Below, one piece after another: positions 7,728 through 15,871 of a stretch of 47,934 nucleotides of DNA (its first letter is position 1; every line of letters begins with the position of its first letter). The notes below the pieces were generated by a model that was given only the letters and a program-made list of their open reading frames with translations, was not told the DNA's origin and ran no database searches. Made by a program: the position numbers and the translations under genes. Location of the stretch: NCBI GenBank assembly GCA_910586775.1, contig CAJUJN010000032.1, positions 1 through 47,934 on the forward strand, read 5' to 3'. This DNA comes from an uncultured Acetatifactor sp. GTDB lineage: Bacteria > Bacillota > Clostridia > Lachnospirales > Lachnospiraceae.

Positions 7728-8564
7728 ATGAGTTATAAAATTGTCGTGGACAGCTGTTGTGAACTGCCGGAGAAATTGCTTTTGGACCAGAGATTTGAGC
7801 GGGTGCCGCTGGGATTGGAAGTGGGAGAGTACAGTATAATGGATGATGAACACTTTAATCAGGCGGAATTCCTGAAAAAGGTGGCAGAATATCCAAAATG
7901 TCCCAGGTCGTCCTGCCCGTCTCCGGAACGTTTTATGGAAAGCTATGCGGCAACGGCTGAGCATATATATGCGGTAACGCTTTCGTCTCATCTGAGCGGG
8001 AGTTATAACAGTGCCATGCTGGGGAAAAAGTCTTATGAGGAAAAATACGGAAAGAAGCAGATTCATGTAGTGGATTCCCAGTCCGCCAGCGGAGGAGAGG
8101 CTCAGATTGCCTTGAAACTGATGGAACTGGAGGAGGCAGGTTATCCGTTTGAGCAAATCGTGGAAAAGATTGAAGCGTTCAGAGACAGTGTTCAAACCTA
8201 TTTTGTATTGGATAATCTGGAGACCCTGCGCAAAAACGGCCGTCTTACCGGGGTGAAGGCGCTGGTAGCGTCTACCTTGAATATTAAGCCGGTAATGGGG
8301 GCGGATAAAGGGGAAATCATCCAGAGAAGCAAGACGATAGGAATCAAAAAGGCACTGGGAAAAATGGCGGAACTGGCGGCTTCAGAGGTGAAAAGGCCGG
8401 AGGAGAGAAGGCTGATTATCACGCACTGCAATGCGCCGGAGCGCGCCGAACAGGTGAAAACCCAGATTTTGGCAAACGCCGCCTTTCAGGAATGCATTAT
8501 TATGGATACAAGGGGAATCAGCAGCATGTACGCCAACGACGGAGGCGTGATTGTGACTACCTGA
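7728..8564 (+). CDS. DegV family fatty-acid-binding protein
   Basis: A 278-residue DegV/FakB-type protein. It starts MSYKIVVDSCCELPE, has the SSHLSGSYNSA loop near residues 86-96, VVDSQSASGGE in the first domain and a RKNGRLTGVKALVASTLNIKPV motif in the second. The ATG at 7728 is preceded by AGGAGAGG. Family knowledge predicts binding of exogenous fatty acids. Its own promoter with an operator-like dyad suggests separate control from the divergent paralogue at 6416-7243. Confidence 0.92.
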   Translation: MSYKIVVDSCCELPEKLLLDQRFERVPLGLEVGEYSIMDDEHFNQAEFLKKVAEYPKCPRSSCPSPERFMESYAATAEHIYAVTLSSHLSGSYNSAMLGKKSYEEKYGKKQIHVVDSQSASGGEAQIALKLMELEEAGYPFEQIVEKIEAFRDSVQTYFVLDNLETLRKNGRLTGVKALVASTLNIKPVMGADKGEIIQRSKTIGIKKALGKMAELAASEVKRPEERRLIITHCNAPERAEQVKTQILANAAFQECIIMDTRGISSMYANDGGVIVTT

Positions 8565-8653
8565 GTTTTTGTGTGGCTACGGTATTTTCCCTGTCTGCAG
8601 CTGCCTTACTTTGCACAAAAGAAAGCAGCTGTGAATCAGGCAATAAGCTATTG

Positions 8654-8738
8654 CAGCTTATGGGAACCTGTGCAGTCCCGGTAAGCGACAACGCCTGCCC
8701 GGCTCACAGGTTCGAATGGAATTTACTGCAGTAAGCTG
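8654..8738. terminator. Composite hairpin between degV and the DUF1294 gene
   Basis: GAACCTGTG (8664-8672) pairs with CACAGGTTC (8705-8713) and an outer CAGCTTA (8654-8660) pairs with TAAGCTG (8732-8738). It joins two converging genes and reaches into the last codons of the DUF1294 gene. No T tract, so termination is inferred from position only. Confidence 0.45.
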
Positions 8739-8992
8739 TACAGCCAGAAAAGCAGAACGCATTCTGCTATAAAAATCAGCGGCATACCGTATTTAAAATA
8801 CCAGTGTTTCGTTTTATGCCGAAAATGCCGCATGCCCAGGGTGCAGCCCAAAGCCCCTCCCAACAGAGCAACGCCAAATAAAGAAGCCTCCGGGATGCGC
8901 CAGGCACCCCGGATGGCTCTTTTCTTATCCACACCCATCAATACAAAACCGACTATATTTACGATCACGATATAGGCTATGAACAACTTCAT
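8723..8992 (-). CDS. DUF1294 small membrane protein
   Basis: An 89-residue protein of the DUF1294 family: a first transmembrane helix (about 3-22), the conserved DKKRAIRGAWRIPEASL motif, a glycine-rich second helix (LFGVALLGGALGCTLGMRHFRHKT) and a third helix near the C-terminus. Function of the family is not established. The ATG at 8992 follows GGAG; the TTG five codons upstream has no ribosome site. It is downstream of argG on the same strand, separated by a palindromic element. Confidence 0.88.
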   Translation of the reverse strand: MKLFIAYIVIVNIVGFVLMGVDKKRAIRGAWRIPEASLFGVALLGGALGCTLGMRHFRHKTKHWYFKYGMPLIFIAECVLLFWLYSLLQ

Positions 8993-9019
8993 ATACAATG
9001 ACTCCAATTCCCGAATATT

Positions 9020-9211
9020 AAGAACAACTTTAGAACAATTTCTCCCAGGTGAGATCTAGTATAACTCAATATTAATAGACTGATGTTCATTACGTTTGAT
9101 AGTACCGACTCTCATTACTTTGTTCGTGGCATCAAACATATGGTTAATTAGCGTGGATTATACTAGTTGTTCTTATGCATGGTACTTTCATGCATTAGAA
9201 CAACTTCTCAC
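9020..9211. repeat. Palindromic element at the argG 3' end, flanked by 17-bp direct repeats
   Basis: TTAGAACAATTTCTCCC (9030-9046) and TTAGAACAACTTCTCAC (9195-9211) are direct repeats; the right copy is the end of argG including its stop codon. Between them lie nested inverted repeats: AAGAACAACT (9020-9029)/AGTTGTTCTT (9165-9174), CTAGTATAA (9056-9064)/TTATACTAG (9158-9166) and TTTGAT (9095-9100)/ATCAAA (9131-9136). A separate tight hairpin, 9165-9181 with 9189-9205, spans the argG stop codon with one mismatch. It looks like a small insertion that copied the gene end, or a terminator complex. Confidence 0.65.
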
Positions 9212-10418
9212 CTTGGTCGGCCATCTTCATCGCCCTGACCTTACAGGAAAGTCCGAACAGGTTGATAAAGCCCTCCGCGTCATGGTGGTCATACAGGTCG
9301 CCCGTGGTGAAGGAAGCAATGCTCTCATTGTATAAGGTATACGGAGAAGTAGTGCCGGCTTTGATGATATTGCCCTTGTACAGCTTGAACTTCACTTCTC
9401 CGGTTACATATTTCTGCGTCTCCTCGATAAATGCCTGCTCGGCCTGACGCAACGGTGTAAACCATTTTCCTTCATAGACAAGGCTTGCGAAACGGCTTCC
9501 CATTTCCTTTTTCATTGCGTAAGTATCCCTGTCCAGAATCAGCTCTTCCAGCTGCTGATGCGCCTCCATCAGGATGGTGCCGCCGGGAGTCTCATATACA
9601 CCGCGGGACTTCATGCCGACCACACGGTTTTCCACGATGTCGATGATGCCGATGCCATGCTTGCCGCCCAGTTCGTTCAGCGTATGGATGATATCGGAAA
9701 CCTTCATCGCCTTTCCGTTTACGGAGGTGGGAACGCCCTTTTCAAAGGTCATGGTGACATACTCGCCCTCTTCGGGAGCCTTCTCGGGGGTGGTGCCCAG
9801 TACCAGAACATGCTCATAATTAGGCTCGTTTGCAGGATCTTCCAACTCCAGCCCCTCATGGCTGATATGCCAGATATTGCGGTCGCGGCTGTAAGAGGAA
9901 TCCGCGGAGAAAGGAAGGTGGATTCCGTGAGCCTTGCAGTATTCGATCTCGGATTCCCGGGAATCCATGGTCCATTTGTCATTTCGCCATGCGGCAATGA
10001 TCTTAATGTCAGGAGCCAGCGCCTTGATACCCAGTTCGAAACGGATCTGGTCGTTCCCCTTGCCGGTAGCGCCGTGGCAGATAGCGGTAGCGCCTTCTTT
10101 TCTCGCGATTTCCACCAGCTTCTTGGCGATCAGCGGCCTTGCCATGGAAGTGCCCAACAGATATTTGTTTTCGTAGACGGCGTTTGCCTGAACGCAGGGA
10201 ACTATGTACTCGTCGCAGAATTCGTCAATGACATTCTCAATGTAAAGTTTGGAAGCGCCGCAGGATATGGCACGTTCCTCCAGTCCGTCCAGTTCTTCCG
10301 CCTGTCCGCAGTCTACGCAGACGCAGATGACTTCGTAATCAAAATTTTCCTTTAACCAGGGAATGATGGCGGTGGTATCCAGGCCGCCCGAGTAAGCAAG
10401 AACTACCTTTTCTTTCAT
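9195..10418 (-). CDS. argG: Argininosuccinate synthase
   Basis: A full-length 407-residue enzyme that joins citrulline and aspartate with ATP to give argininosuccinate in arginine biosynthesis. The N-terminal P-loop AYSGGLDTT, the GKGNDQIRFE motif, PFSADSSYSRDRNIWHIS and GGKHGIGIIDIVENR are all present. The ATG at 10418 follows ACGGAGG at a rather long spacing of about 13 nt, but it is the canonical family start. argH is not in the window. A promoter is visible 55 nt upstream. The stop codon lies inside a strong hairpin. Confidence 0.97.
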   Translation of the reverse strand: MKEKVVLAYSGGLDTTAIIPWLKENFDYEVICVCVDCGQAEELDGLEERAISCGASKLYIENVIDEFCDEYIVPCVQANAVYENKYLLGTSMARPLIAKKLVEIARKEGATAICHGATGKGNDQIRFELGIKALAPDIKIIAAWRNDKWTMDSRESEIEYCKAHGIHLPFSADSSYSRDRNIWHISHEGLELEDPANEPNYEHVLVLGTTPEKAPEEGEYVTMTFEKGVPTSVNGKAMKVSDIIHTLNELGGKHGIGIIDIVENRVVGMKSRGVYETPGGTILMEAHQQLEELILDRDTYAMKKEMGSRFASLVYEGKWFTPLRQAEQAFIEETQKYVTGEVKFKLYKGNIIKAGTTSPYTLYNESIASFTTGDLYDHHDAEGFINLFGLSCKVRAMKMADQGEKLF

Positions 10419-10472
10419 ATGAACAATAAGCCTCCGTATAAAATGAATTTTTGTTGTTTTTTACCTTAACAC

Positions 10473-10501
10473 ACTATACAACATTCCGGTTGGAAATGCA
10501 A
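10473..10501 (-). promoter_or_regulatory. argG promoter
   Basis: Reverse strand TTGCAT (10501-10496), 17 nt, TATAGT (10478-10473). AT-rich words resembling half ARG boxes (TGAAT..., ...ATTCA) lie just upstream near 10530-10570, but no full 18-bp ArgR box is convincing. Confidence 0.65.
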
Positions 10502-10601
10502 GGTTTTAAACAGATATTCTATAGAAAAAATGTGAATAAGTATTGCATAAAATATGTATAAAATTCATAAAAAGGAATTTGTGTTCCTGTAAAATGTGCT
10601 G

Positions 10602-10921
10602 ATGGAAGGGAGAGGTAAAGTATTCAGGCAAAAAATGGGAAAAGGCAGTGTTTTTTTGCCGGGGAACGCCTGGTACAGGCGGCATTTGAGTCCTGGGAAA
10701 GCCTGAATGTAGTGGTGGTTGCATATCGCGAAGAAAGAGAAGTGTTCAGCGCCAGATACCTGTATGGAGGGACATTGGAAAGTAATATGGGATATGGCTT
10801 CGTGAACGGAATTGAGCCTTTGGGAAATGATTATTTTATATATTCGCAGGAGAGAGGGCGGGAAATCTATATTCAGGAGGAGAGGGAGACGAAAAAGCCC
10901 CTCTCGCTGAATTGGAGATGA
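10602..10921 (+). pseudogene. Small ORF broken by a -1 frameshift, family unknown
   Basis: Two reading frames join to give a protein-like sequence. The ATG at 10602 starts MEGRGKVFRQKMGKGSVF; after a run of seven T (10651-10657) the sense continues in the -1 frame as AGERLVQAAFESWESLNVVVVAYREE... to the stop at 10919. The second part alone could start at a GTG at 10712. The Glu/Arg/Tyr-rich C-terminus looks like a real soluble protein but I recognise no family. A degraded gene is the simplest reading; a programmed slip on the T run is possible. No good ribosome site is seen. Confidence 0.35.
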
Positions 10922-10933
10922 TGTGGGAATGCA

Positions 10934-10952
10934 GTTATTTCCCGACAATCCC
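10934..10952. repeat. Copy 1 of a 19-nt dispersed motif
   Basis: GTTATTTCCCGACAATCCC, differing by two bases from the copies at 13087 and 21719. It lies just after the broken small ORF. Confidence 0.5.
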
Positions 10953-11021
10953 TTGATTGCCCGCCCGAACTTTGCTATTTTACAGATAAAACGGCAATTT
11001 TTTGTTTCCGGGGAATTACTT

Positions 11022-11774
11022 TTATCCTACCAACACTACGCGTCCACGCTCCGGGAAATAAATTTGCAACCCCATCTTCCAAAGCTCGAAGTAAGGACGG
11101 AAAGGATTGTCCTGCTTCGTATCATACATAGACCACTGGAGATAGTGTGACAGCAGATAATCACAGCTGATATGGTACAGTGCCTCAGACATCAATTCAA
11201 TATCCTCATAGCCTTTTTTGGGCAGCATATCACAGCACCAATCTCGCAAATCTTCCTCTATCTCTGTTGCTGCATTTTCTTCTGTACCCCAGTTCTGATT
11301 GACTTCTGTTATAAAATCTTTTCCCGCTTGTCCGGAGAGAATTTCTATTTCGGCATTCTCATCCAGTGGGGCATCTTCCTCAAACTCTTCCACATAAATA
11401 TGATTTATATTTTTGATATAGGCCCGTACAGCATTCTCTGCGGCCTGCCTGTTATCTTTTGAATATTGGGCATAGAAATATGCGGCATAAGCCGTCTGCC
11501 CGTTCGGCAGTTGCTTCTCCGCTGTATCTTTGCTTACTTCATCAATTTCCAAAAGTCCCTGCAACATATCCAGTCCGGGTTGTCCATAAAGGGCAAAAAC
11601 AGGCCGCAGATGCTCAATATTGCCGCCACGCAAATCCTGAAAAAGAAAAGGTGGAACAGCTTCCCGCTCCAAATCATACTCATGTTCTTCAAAAAGTCCC
11701 ATTAGTAAGGGGTCTTGTTGAATGATTTCCGTCCAACTATCGGGAAGATATTTCCTGCATTCCTCTATGGTCAT
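11022..11774 (-). CDS. Hypothetical acidic soluble protein
   Basis: A 250-residue protein with no recognised family. It is acidic, rich in Glu, Asp, Tyr and Trp, and predicted mostly helical, with no signal peptide or membrane segment. Notable stretches are FLFQDLRGGNIEHLRPVFAL near residues 43-62 and a C-terminal aromatic run (LQWSMYDTKQDNPFRPYFELWKMGLQIYFP). The ATG at 11774 follows AAAGGAG. It lies 74 bp downstream of ddh on the same strand and could be co-transcribed. Similar acidic proteins are often immunity or contact-system partners, but nothing here proves that. Confidence 0.7.
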   Translation of the reverse strand: MTIEECRKYLPDSWTEIIQQDPLLMGLFEEHEYDLEREAVPPFLFQDLRGGNIEHLRPVFALYGQPGLDMLQGLLEIDEVSKDTAEKQLPNGQTAYAAYFYAQYSKDNRQAAENAVRAYIKNINHIYVEEFEEDAPLDENAEIEILSGQAGKDFITEVNQNWGTEENAATEIEEDLRDWCCDMLPKKGYEDIELMSEALYHISCDYLLSHYLQWSMYDTKQDNPFRPYFELWKMGLQIYFPERGRVVLVG

Positions 11775-11848
11775 TAATAAATTCTCCTTTCACTTATTCC
11801 GGTTTATCGCTCTGTTTCTTCCATCCCTCCGCAGCCGTTCTGATTCTG

Positions 11849-12835
11849 TCAGAGCAGGGAAGCCCTTAATTCCGCGCCGCTCTTTGCGCACAGGTAAGCG
11901 GGAGCGATATCAAATACGGTTTTACAGCCGGCAGCGCCTTCCTGTGAGAGACGGTATGCAGCCCTGGCGTAGGCGATAATCACGCTGGCTGTGAATTCCG
12001 GGTTGGAGTCCAGTTTCAGGCTGTACTCTATGAGATGCCTGTTTTCCCGCTCCCAGCCGGTGGAACCGCTGCGCAGTACAAGGCCGCCGTGGGGAATTCC
12101 GCTGTGGTCACGTTTCAATTCTTCCTCGCTGATAAAGTGTACTACAGTGTCGTAGTCGGCGAAATAGTTGGGCATGGTTTTGATCTCTTCTTCAATCCTT
12201 GCCTTGTCTGCGCCCTCTTCCGCTACCACAAAGCATTCCCTGGTATGTTTCTGGCGGGTGGACAGTTCCGGATTTTCTCCGGCTCTGACTGCTGCAAGCG
12301 CGCTTTCCACAGGGATGGTGTACTGTCTTGCATCCTTTACGCCTGCAATCCTGCGCACGGCATCGGAATGTCCCTGGCTTACGCCCCGTCCCCAGAAGGT
12401 GTAATCTTTTCCTTCAGGGAGAATGGCATTGGCATACATCCTGTTCAGGGAGAACATGCCCGGGTCCCAGCCCACGGAGATGATGGCCGTCCTGCCGCCT
12501 TTTTTCGCGGCGGCGTCCACATTTGCGAAATGCTCCGGAATCCTGGCATGGGTGTCAAAGCTGTCAACCACATTGAAAAACTCCGCGTACCGGGGTGTCT
12601 GTACCGGAAGATCTGTTGCGCTGCCGCCGCAGAGGATCAGCACATCCAGTTCGTCTTTCCAGTTTTCCGCCTCGCTGACAGGGCAGACCTTTGCCGTCTC
12701 CGTAAGGATTGTTACATCGGCGGGATTTCTCCTGGTGAAGACAGCCTTCAGTTCCATATCCGGATTCTGGCGGACTGCGCATTCCACGCCCCGTCCCAGA
12801 TTACCGTAGCCTAAAATACCGATTCTGATACTCAT
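11849..12835 (-). CDS. ddh: meso-Diaminopimelate dehydrogenase
   Basis: A 328-residue NADPH-dependent enzyme that makes meso-diaminopimelate from tetrahydrodipicolinate in one step, feeding lysine and peptidoglycan. The Rossmann motif GILGYGNLGRGVE starts at residue 6. The family segments VDSFDTHARIPEHF, SVGWDPGMFSLNR and FWGRGVSQGHSDAVRRI are all present. Length equals the family norm. The ATG at 12835 follows AGGAGG. The ddl and murF genes about 3-5 kb away use its product, but on the other strand. Confidence 0.95.
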   Translation of the reverse strand: MSIRIGILGYGNLGRGVECAVRQNPDMELKAVFTRRNPADVTILTETAKVCPVSEAENWKDELDVLILCGGSATDLPVQTPRYAEFFNVVDSFDTHARIPEHFANVDAAAKKGGRTAIISVGWDPGMFSLNRMYANAILPEGKDYTFWGRGVSQGHSDAVRRIAGVKDARQYTIPVESALAAVRAGENPELSTRQKHTRECFVVAEEGADKARIEEEIKTMPNYFADYDTVVHFISEEELKRDHSGIPHGGLVLRSGSTGWERENRHLIEYSLKLDSNPEFTASVIIAYARAAYRLSQEGAAGCKTVFDIAPAYLCAKSGAELRASLL

Positions 12836-13086
12836 GATAATACCTCCTGATTTTTGTTTTACATGCGTCGTGGCAACAGTATTGCGATTTTTATATTTCC
12901 CATATCAGTATCTGACATGGGGAAAATTGTTTTTCGTTCCGTTCCTGAATGCATTGGGCACCGTCAGCGTCAGGCGGCGGAAACTGTCACTATTATAAAC
13001 GTTGTCAGCTGATTGCGCAAGCATTGTGATGAAGATGAAGCTGTTTTCCTTGTATTTCCGGGCTTTTATCTAAAGAAGCTGTATCA

Positions 13087-13105
13087 GTTATTTTCCGACA
13101 ATTCC
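13087..13105. repeat. Copy 2 of a 19-nt dispersed motif
   Basis: GTTATTTTCCGACAATTCC, identical to 21719-21737. It lies within the gene-free 12836-13454 stretch. Nothing else is recognised in 12836-13250 apart from scattered weak dyads. Confidence 0.55.
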
Positions 13106-13262
13106 TGAGCAAAGTAATAGCGGCAATTCGGACAGGCCTGCTGTAATATCGTAAAACCTCGTCCATGGCTTACGGGCCGGCCGCCCGGATAATCGTTTCA
13201 AAAGTAAAAGGGTAAGATTCAGCGGTGCCGCAAAGTCCAATTTGAAGACTTTCACAACAAAA

Positions 13263-13291
13263 TGAGAGGAGCCGCTTTGCAGCCCCTCTCA
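13263..13291. terminator. Intergenic hairpin, terminator-like on the reverse strand
   Basis: TGAGAGG (13263-13269) pairs with CCTCTCA (13285-13291). On the reverse strand it is followed by ATTTTGTT. No reverse-strand gene ends here, so it may be a leftover or belong to a small RNA. Confidence 0.35.
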
Positions 13292-13324
13292 CCGTGTATA
13301 TATTATATCAAAAAAATGGGCATA

Positions 13325-13363
13325 TTACAAGTCTTGTAATGCCGTTTCCGGCTATGCTATCAT
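13325..13363 (+). promoter_or_regulatory. Promoter of the HelD-like gene with a -35 dyad
   Basis: TTGTAA (13334-13339), 18 nt, TATCAT (13358-13363). The perfect 15-bp palindrome TTACAAGTCTTGTAA (13325-13339) covers the -35 box, a likely repressor site. Confidence 0.5.
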
Positions 13364-13454
13364 CACTAAGGAAATGTCTAAGATAACTGACAGAGGTACA
13401 GGAAAATGTATTTTCGGCATTTCCCGAAAATGGGAAGATGAAAGGAGCAGACCG

Positions 13455-15665
13455 ATGGAAAAGAGTGATTTTCAGAATGAGGTGGAATATCTCGGAAAAG
13501 TGGAGGGAATCATCCGGAACAGGCTGGAGCGGCTGTGTGGCGAAAAAGCATCGCTGAAAAGTCAGGTTGTCCAGGAACGAAAGGATATGTGGGATGATAA
13601 CCGGCATGTGATACGTGACTTTGACGATGTTATCCTTTTAAGCTCCCAGGAGGCCGCTGTAAAGCTCACGGAGGCTCAATACCAGCGGAACGAAACGGAG
13701 ATACGGAGACTGCGGAAAATGGAGAGCTCGCCCTATTTTGGCCGCGTGGATTTTACGGAGAGCGAAACCGGCGAAAACAGTACGGTCTACATCGGTATCT
13801 TCAGCCTTACAGAGGAGGAATCCCGGGAAATATACGTTGTCGACTGGAGAGCGCCCGTCTCTTCCATGTTCTATCAGTTTGACCTTGGGCCTGCCTGGTA
13901 CCAGGTCAATGATTATAAAAACGAAGTCGAAATGACGGGAAAAAAACAATACAAAATAGAAGAAGGCCGTCTTCTTTCCGTGTATGACACCAACTCGTCC
14001 ATGTATGACGACATCCTGGGAGAGGTTTTGTCCAAACAGGCCGACCATAAGCTGAAAGTCATCGTGGGAAGCATTCAAAAGGAACAAAACGCGGCAATCC
14101 GCAGTGATACAAGGCATTCCTGTCTGATCTATGGACTGGCGGGCAGCGGAAAGACCAGTATAGGCCTTCACCGTCTTGCATATGTCCTTTATCGCAATAA
14201 GGACACCGTAAAAGCGAAAAATATTCTGATATTATCGAATAACAACATATTTGGATCCTATATTTCAACAATACTTCCCGATCTGGGAGAGGAGCCTGCG
14301 GAAACAAAGGTTTTTGCCGACCTTCTGGAAGCATATCTGGACGAAGGCATGGAAGTGGAGGATTATTACCGGCAGCTTAAGGTGATCGAAGAAGGCTTGG
14401 CGGAAGAACGGCTCAAGTGGATTCAGATCAAATACTCGGCGGATATGCTGCAGTACTGCATTGATTATTTTGCCTCGTTTCCTTTTCAGATACCGGAAAT
14501 CCGTTATAAGGAGGAAATCCTGGTATCGCCCGGGCTTCTGCAAAGCAAGTTGAACGTGGGGCGTGCTCTGGACTTCCGGTCCCGCTGTGAGAGGCTGCGC
14601 CACCTGGTCAGAAAGACCATCGAGGACTTTTTTGTTCTGCATAGAGAGGAAATCTGCACTGATATCCTGACAAACGACGACGATGTCTTATCCGCAAAGG
14701 AGGCAAAGATTGTCTATAAAAGGACGATGCAGGAATATCTGCAGAGTGCGCAGAATGAAATAACCCGTCTGAACAGACTGGATGCGCAGGAGCAGACGAA
14801 GGAAGTTTTCGCGGATTATCTGCATCACATCGGGGAGGATGATGAGGAGGCGGAAAGGCTGTTTTATTCGTTGAAACGCGGGAAGCTTCTGTACGAGGAC
14901 GCGCTGCTTTATCTGCTCATCAGGGTATTGACGGGGGAGGCTGCGCCGTTTCCCAATATTTATCATACGGTTATCGATGAATCCCAGGATTACAATCTGC
15001 TGCAGCTGTATATTGTGAAATCCCTGTTCCCCGGAAGCAGCTTCACTCTGTTGGGTGATATCTGGCAGACCGTCAATTCGGTGACGACTATTCAAAAATA
15101 CGACACGTATGAATGGATTTTCGGGACTGACCTGGTGCGAATCAGGCTCAGCAAATGCTACCGTTCCTCCAGTGACATCAACGCGCTGGCTTTCCGGCTG
15201 ATCAGCCAGGCAGACCAGTCAATAGAAGAAGAGTACTCTTATTTTGCGCGGACGGTCAGGAAGCCTCAGTATATCATAAGCAAAGACCTGTTCTCCTGCC
15301 TTGCCCCCATACTGGAGCGGTTGGAGAAATATGCTTCCGTGGCAATTATCGTCAATAACGATGAGGAAGCCCTTGCGGTGAAATCCTGCCTGCAGAAAGA
15401 CAGGGAGGTACAGATGATTATCTCGCCTGACGAGGAGATGAAAGACAGGGTCGTAATCATTCCGCTTTTGCTGGCAAAGGGATTGGAGTTTGACGCAGTG
15501 ATACTGTTCAACTGTATTTATCCCAATGTGAAGAGCGCCCATTTCAGGCGTAAAGTGTATCTGGGCTGTACGAGAGCGCTGCATGAACTGTACTTTATAG
15601 AAAGAGACGTGCTGCCGGATTCCCTGCAGGAATGTGCGCCTTATGTGGAAGTCTCATGCCAGTGA
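13455..15665 (+). CDS. HelD-like UvrD/Rep family helicase
   Basis: A 736-residue superfamily 1 ATPase of the HelD type. In Gram-positives HelD binds RNA polymerase and recycles stalled complexes. The N-terminal coiled coil (about 1-75) would be the secondary-channel arm. VVDWRAPVSSMFYQF is a HelD hallmark. Walker A is GLAGSGKTS at residues 227-235 and Walker B is IDESQD at 507-512. The C-terminal motifs LAKGLEFDAVILFN and YLGCTRALHELYF are present. The ATG at 13455 follows AAAGGAG; the in-frame ATG 27 codons upstream has no ribosome site. Monocistronic behind its own promoter. Confidence 0.9.
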   Translation: MEKSDFQNEVEYLGKVEGIIRNRLERLCGEKASLKSQVVQERKDMWDDNRHVIRDFDDVILLSSQEAAVKLTEAQYQRNETEIRRLRKMESSPYFGRVDFTESETGENSTVYIGIFSLTEEESREIYVVDWRAPVSSMFYQFDLGPAWYQVNDYKNEVEMTGKKQYKIEEGRLLSVYDTNSSMYDDILGEVLSKQADHKLKVIVGSIQKEQNAAIRSDTRHSCLIYGLAGSGKTSIGLHRLAYVLYRNKDTVKAKNILILSNNNIFGSYISTILPDLGEEPAETKVFADLLEAYLDEGMEVEDYYRQLKVIEEGLAEERLKWIQIKYSADMLQYCIDYFASFPFQIPEIRYKEEILVSPGLLQSKLNVGRALDFRSRCERLRHLVRKTIEDFFVLHREEICTDILTNDDDVLSAKEAKIVYKRTMQEYLQSAQNEITRLNRLDAQEQTKEVFADYLHHIGEDDEEAERLFYSLKRGKLLYEDALLYLLIRVLTGEAAPFPNIYHTVIDESQDYNLLQLYIVKSLFPGSSFTLLGDIWQTVNSVTTIQKYDTYEWIFGTDLVRIRLSKCYRSSSDINALAFRLISQADQSIEEEYSYFARTVRKPQYIISKDLFSCLAPILERLEKYASVAIIVNNDEEALAVKSCLQKDREVQMIISPDEEMKDRVVIIPLLLAKGLEFDAVILFNCIYPNVKSAHFRRKVYLGCTRALHELYFIERDVLPDSLQECAPYVEVSCQ

Positions 15666-15871
15666 TGCGTTCAGGAGGAGATTGCATATTTGCTTGTGTT
15701 ATGGGAAGTTTATGTTAAAATAGATATTGCAGCCAAAAGTCTGCTTCTGGAGGCATTCCCCGGCGGGCAGGAGAATAATTATTTATAACAGTACTTTTCT
15801 GCTCTCACTGCGGGGGGAGTTCTTACGGCAGTGCTAAAGCAGGCATAAAAAAGCGGGAAGGAAATTATTTT

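Noticed and set aside
8654..8738. tRNA gene (GGTTCGAAT word)
   Set aside because: The word is one arm of an inverted repeat; no acceptor stem, anticodon arm or CCA-proximal pairing can be formed.
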